The notes beneath the pieces were generated by a model. That model was not told the origin of the DNA. It searched no databases and saw only the letters and a list, made by a program, of their open reading frames with translations. 64,000 nucleotides of DNA, from assembly GCF_036370855.1 (NCBI RefSeq), contig NC_088103.1:10727404-10791403 (forward strand), given 5' to 3'. Both the position numbers and the translations under genes were made by a program. Every line of letters begins with the position of its first letter. Positions within the stretch are counted from its first letter, which is position 1. This DNA comes from Dromaius novaehollandiae. Lineage: Eukaryota; Chordata; Aves; Casuariiformes; Dromaiidae. Positions 48,191 through 64,000 of the stretch are shown here, piece after piece.

Positions 48191-51100
48191 TAAGGGGGGA
48201 AAAAAGCGGTAAAAACTGTCCCTGAAACAATTCAGTAGGATGCTGAGTGTAAGAAATAGAACTGTTGGATGAAACAGTACTGTATTTTCAGCATTAGTTT
48301 TTCAAAACAAAATTTTAAATTTTATTAACAACGAAAAAAATCAAAAGTATTTTAATATTTCAAAAAGGCTTATGAAAGAAACATACTTGTGCCCAGGGGC
48401 TAGTTTAGAGGAGGCTTGAGCTTCCTTCGAAGTTTTTGGGCAGATATTTCTAAATTTTTCTGAAAGGGTTAGCTATTCTTACTCAGTGAAAACACACGAT
48501 TTTTTATGAATATCTGACTGCTACAGGCAGGAGAGAGAAACATGGAGACCTAATTGTCTGCCCTATTTTTTTCACCACAGCCCTATGAAAATTTCTTTTT
48601 GTTTTGAACTATTGAGTTTTTTTCTTCTAAAAATCTTTCTTGTCTGTCTTCCCTATTTCCAGTGTACTGAATTGACAGATCTTATTTTTAGCCAGTAGAA
48701 AGTAAAATAAATCAGACTCCAGCCAAACTCACTTCTATACATCAGTCTTGTACTTTCAAATTACACATTTTTTCTGCTTAATTTCTTAATGAATAGAAAA
48801 TTTTTTTTAAAGTTTGAATTTTTATTATTCAACACATTATTAAGGTTTTTTTCTGAGAGCGAGTTCTTCTCAATAAGTTCACGATAGTGAGAAGAGCACA
48901 CTTGAATCTTAGAATTTTATTTTTTTATTTTATTTATTTTATTTTATTTTTTAATTGCAATCAGTTATGTTTTTATATACATCAGCACAGGCTATACTTT
49001 CAAGAGTAGCTTGACTTCTGGTGCATATTTAATGTTTAAAATATGTATCTATATATAAACACACACAGTTATATATATTCTAGCCCATAGTTTCCTGTAT
49101 ATGTATAATTAGAGTTGGAAACAAATTTGAGGAGTTTTTAATTGCTATTGGACATGCACGTTTTTCATTTGTCAAGATGCTTGATTCAAATTCACCTTAA
49201 ATTTGTCTGTTCTTTGGGAGGTGAGGTTACCTTGTTAACTATCTTCTTACTACTTAAAAAAGTTACGGTTGATCAATAACTTCAAGGAAACCAAATATCT
49301 TTAAATTATGGATTTATTTTCAAACTACACTGACAAACATTTCATGGTATGGCAATTAGCAATAAATTATATATTTGTGTGTTTCCTTTCTAGAAACTTT
49401 GAAAGCTATTACAGACTGGTGGATGGGTGGGTTCTTTCTTACTTTAGTTACTTCAAAATGATTTTGAAGACTTTCTCCCTGTGGAGAAAATTTGTATCTT
49501 TTAGTAAACTTCCAGGATAATTCCAAGGTTTTATAGTTTTCTTCTTTACTGTTTACTTGGCAGTAAAATAATAGATCACAACCCTAAATGATGGTTTTAC
49601 TGAATGAAGAGGTCAAAATATCCGGAAGTTGTTGTCTTCTTTTCCTAAACATCCATGTCATACTCTCATAATTGCTAGTTCTACCCAGTGGAAGATTTTT
49701 TCTTTTTAGAATTAACATAGCCTTAGATAATATTTTTAACTGTGATGAACCAACTATTTTTCAATGCTTTTTGACATAAAAATAGAAAGAGAGCCTCAGC
49801 TTTATAGGATTCCTTCAGCTGACACTTGATCCCATACAGACTGATTCATGGTGTGTCTTGAAAATCTCTATTTATGTGGGTTCTGTTTCCAATGATTAAA
49901 CATTGTGTCTTTAAAATAATCACCATATTTCATCTCTACTTTCTTATAGTGGAAAATGTTATTTGTGCTCTAAGGCATTTATCCATGAGCAGCATTGCAG
50001 TTTTGCAATCATTATACGGAAAGCTGCATGAATTTGAGCCTTCTTTTCATATTGATAAATTCCAGTCTCTCTGTATTTATTTAATTATTAATACCCCCCA
50101 GATTTTTTGCTCTTTAAATGAGCTGAAGCCTTAAGATGGACAAGTTCTATCTATTTTTTAACTTCTTCCCCCTCAACCCTGAAAAAGGAGGATTATGTAA
50201 GATACAAGAAAATAGAGCTTGGTCTTTAATTCACAGAATAGATTCTCCAAAACAAATTCCTTCTGAGGGGACAAACTGTGTGTTAAGCTCCATTTAATCT
50301 CTCTTAAATACATTCTTTATGCTTTATTTCTTTGTTTCCTGACACTGGAGTTCTGCAGCTCAGCTGTTCTTAAACTGGATCTTTAGTTTTCAGTTGTTCT
50401 GTTTATTAATATTTGGAACAAGTTGGCACCTGTAATAACCCTTCTTTTATGCTTGTGACTCAAAACAATGATATTATTTCAGTTCAAACAGGGATAAAAC
50501 CAGGTATCACTGTGCTTGGTCATTAACTAGGTTTTTATTCTGTGCAAGTAGCAAGTAAGTCTGTTCAGCCCAGACATCTCTGCTTCAGTGATGGTAGTGA
50601 CAGACTGCCTCTTGAGCATCCTGGGAGTGGATACCGTGATACTTGAAGCTGACCCGAGCTGGGTGTGCTGTAGTCTTGCTAACCTTTGCACTCATCTGCA
50701 GGATCTGACCTAGTCTCTTACCATAGAGCTAGCACAATTGCACAATAAGCCAGTTCAGGAAGCTAACTGCTTTTTTTGCAGCTAGTTTAGTGCTGGTTTA
50801 TTCTTCTGTAAAACTGCACCCTCAGATGCTGTGTGACATCTGCCTTGTCCAGGGTAGTGAATTAGGGGCAATGGCACTTCCACTGATCTGATGAGAGACT
50901 AACCCACCAGAAGAAATGAACAGGTTTTAATGGCATAAGCTCACTGAACCAGCTCCCCATGTGACTGTACATCTGCTAGATATAATAAAAGAGAAACGAT
51001 GGGAATGTGCTGCAGGACAGTCCTTTGCAGCACCAGCCCACAGACACACTGCTGGTAGATGTAAATGTTTGATTATACCTGTTTCTTTTTCTCATAGTTT

Positions 51101-51889
51101 AACAAACACTTCTTTGAACATATTTATGTAATGTTTTAAACGTATACCACATTACGTGACAACATGTTTGAAAGTAGAGATACCTAGCCATTCAATTACA
51201 AATAAGCTTATATTAGAGGTTCCACAAGGGAAAGACACACAAATGTAGTCTACTGCCTGTATTTCCGGATTTTTGCAAAGAAAGGTAAAGGGGCACACTC
51301 AAGTATGATGTCACCTTTTAAAATTCAAGCTCTGGTCTTCCTGGTAGGGTGTCCAACCATGGACCAAAACTTACTTTTTTTGCGGAACTGGAGCCTGATA
51401 CTATCCCCCAACTTTTGGCAATGTAATAGAGGTGCAAGACCAAGCTCTACATCATTCTTGTCATTTTAACGTCAGAACCATGATACGGATTTACTGGGGA
51501 TAGATTTAGTCCCTAAGTCACTTCAGTCCTTGCTGTAACTGATGCCCTCAGAACCAGAACACTTTCCAAAGTAGTGGCCAAAAACTAAAGAAAATCTATG
51601 TACCTGAAACTTCTGCTTCACGTCAGAACACCTCCGTCCGCTGTCAAGGAACAGCACTGGCCGTACGGCAAGTTCTCTGCAGCGAGAAAGCGCTCTTCAG
51701 CTGTCAGGCTGAGATTTGCCCCTAATCGCTTGGGAGGGAAGGGCACAGCTAATTTTTTTTTTTTAATTTGTTGCTACCGCAGCGCGCTCAGAAGAGGCGC
51801 CACAGTCGTAACAGCAGTGAACGCTGTGGAAGCACGGGAGAGCTACGCTGGAGAACCACCATCTTCACCACAGATGTGACCGAGGAGAC
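48191..51889. other. Intergenic spacer between SLC25A16 and DNA2
   Basis: AT-rich sequence with no recognised gene on either strand. It has a TTTTA-rich simple repeat at 48913-48952 and TATA-rich stretches near 49045-49080. Small ORFs here show no family resemblance. Confidence 0.65.
48913..48952. repeat. (TTTTA)n simple repeat
   Basis: Imperfect tandem TTTTA units of about 40 bases. Confidence 0.8.
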
Positions 51890-52284
51890 CGTTAGGCTGC
51901 CTCACGGCGCAGCCCCTCCCCCGCGGCGGGCGGCTGAGAGGAGCCGCGCGCCGGCCCGCACCCAACCGTCCTCCCCGCGCGCGGGAAACGCGCCCGCCCC
52001 GCCGCAGTCGGCAACCGCGCCCCGGCAGCTCCCATTGGCCGCGCCCGCGGCCTGTGCCTGATCGGGGCGGGGCTTTCCGCGGCGTGGGCGGGGCCACGGG
52101 CGTTCAGCCGCGGGGCCAGGGAGCGCGGCCCTATTGCGCCTGCGCACCGGTCGTGTGGGCGGGGTATCGTGAGGAGCGAGGCGCCGGGGGGGGTCTCTCA
52201 GCTGCCTTTCGCCTGGGCGTCGGGGCTGCGGGCTGCGCTTGGCGCCGTGGCGGGAAGAGCCGCGTGCGGCAGCCGGCTCTGGTC

Positions 52285-64000
<11,716 letters not shown>

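Noticed and set aside
51598-52147. ORFs on both strands upstream of DNA2
   Set aside because: Promoter and CpG-island sequence with no homologous peptide.

Overview
The window is nuclear DNA of an amniote vertebrate. It holds spliced genes with GT-AG introns, CpG-island promoters and about 80% non-coding sequence. Three genes are recognised: the 5' part of TET1 on the minus strand, all of SLC25A16 on the plus strand, and the 5' half of DNA2 on the plus strand. This is the gene order remembered for human 10q21.3. Old CR1/L3-like LINE remnants, palindromic MITE-like remnants and LTR-like repeats, with no visible Alu, B1 or L1, suggest a sauropsid (bird, crocodilian or turtle). The sequence alone does not settle which.

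Layout. Positions 1-14082 are TET1, read right to left. The large first coding exon (12026-13960 coding, with 5' UTR to about 14082) encodes a basic N terminus, a disordered region and the CXXC DNA-binding domain. A 51-base exon 3 lies at 4050-4100. A CpG island at 4200-5380 sits directly upstream of exon 3 in the gene's own direction, which fits an internal promoter for a CXXC-less short TET1. The next TET1 exons, including the catalytic domain, lie beyond position 1. A second large CpG island at 21780-23180 is the likely main TET1 promoter. From 23200 to 30150 there is AT-rich intergenic DNA with CR1/L3-like and LTR-like remnants.

SLC25A16 starts in a CpG island at 30160-31180. Its nine coding exons run from 30784 to 46283 and join in frame into a 320-residue mitochondrial carrier. 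A 6 kb spacer, including the probable SLC25A16 3' UTR, leads to the DNA2 promoter island (51890-52400). Thirteen DNA2 exons follow (52285-63421) and give 638 residues in frame. They cover the Fe-S cysteines, the RecB-like nuclease domain and the Walker A motif. The remaining helicase exons lie beyond 64000.

The three genes do not form a pathway. TET1 oxidises 5-methylcytosine, SLC25A16 is an inner-membrane carrier linked to coenzyme A, and DNA2 is a replication and repair nuclease-helicase. No undescribed multi-gene system was found. The most interesting points are the CpG island abutting TET1 exon 3, a three-copy 42-residue tandem repeat inside TET1, and an alternative DNA2 N terminus that resembles a mitochondrial presequence.
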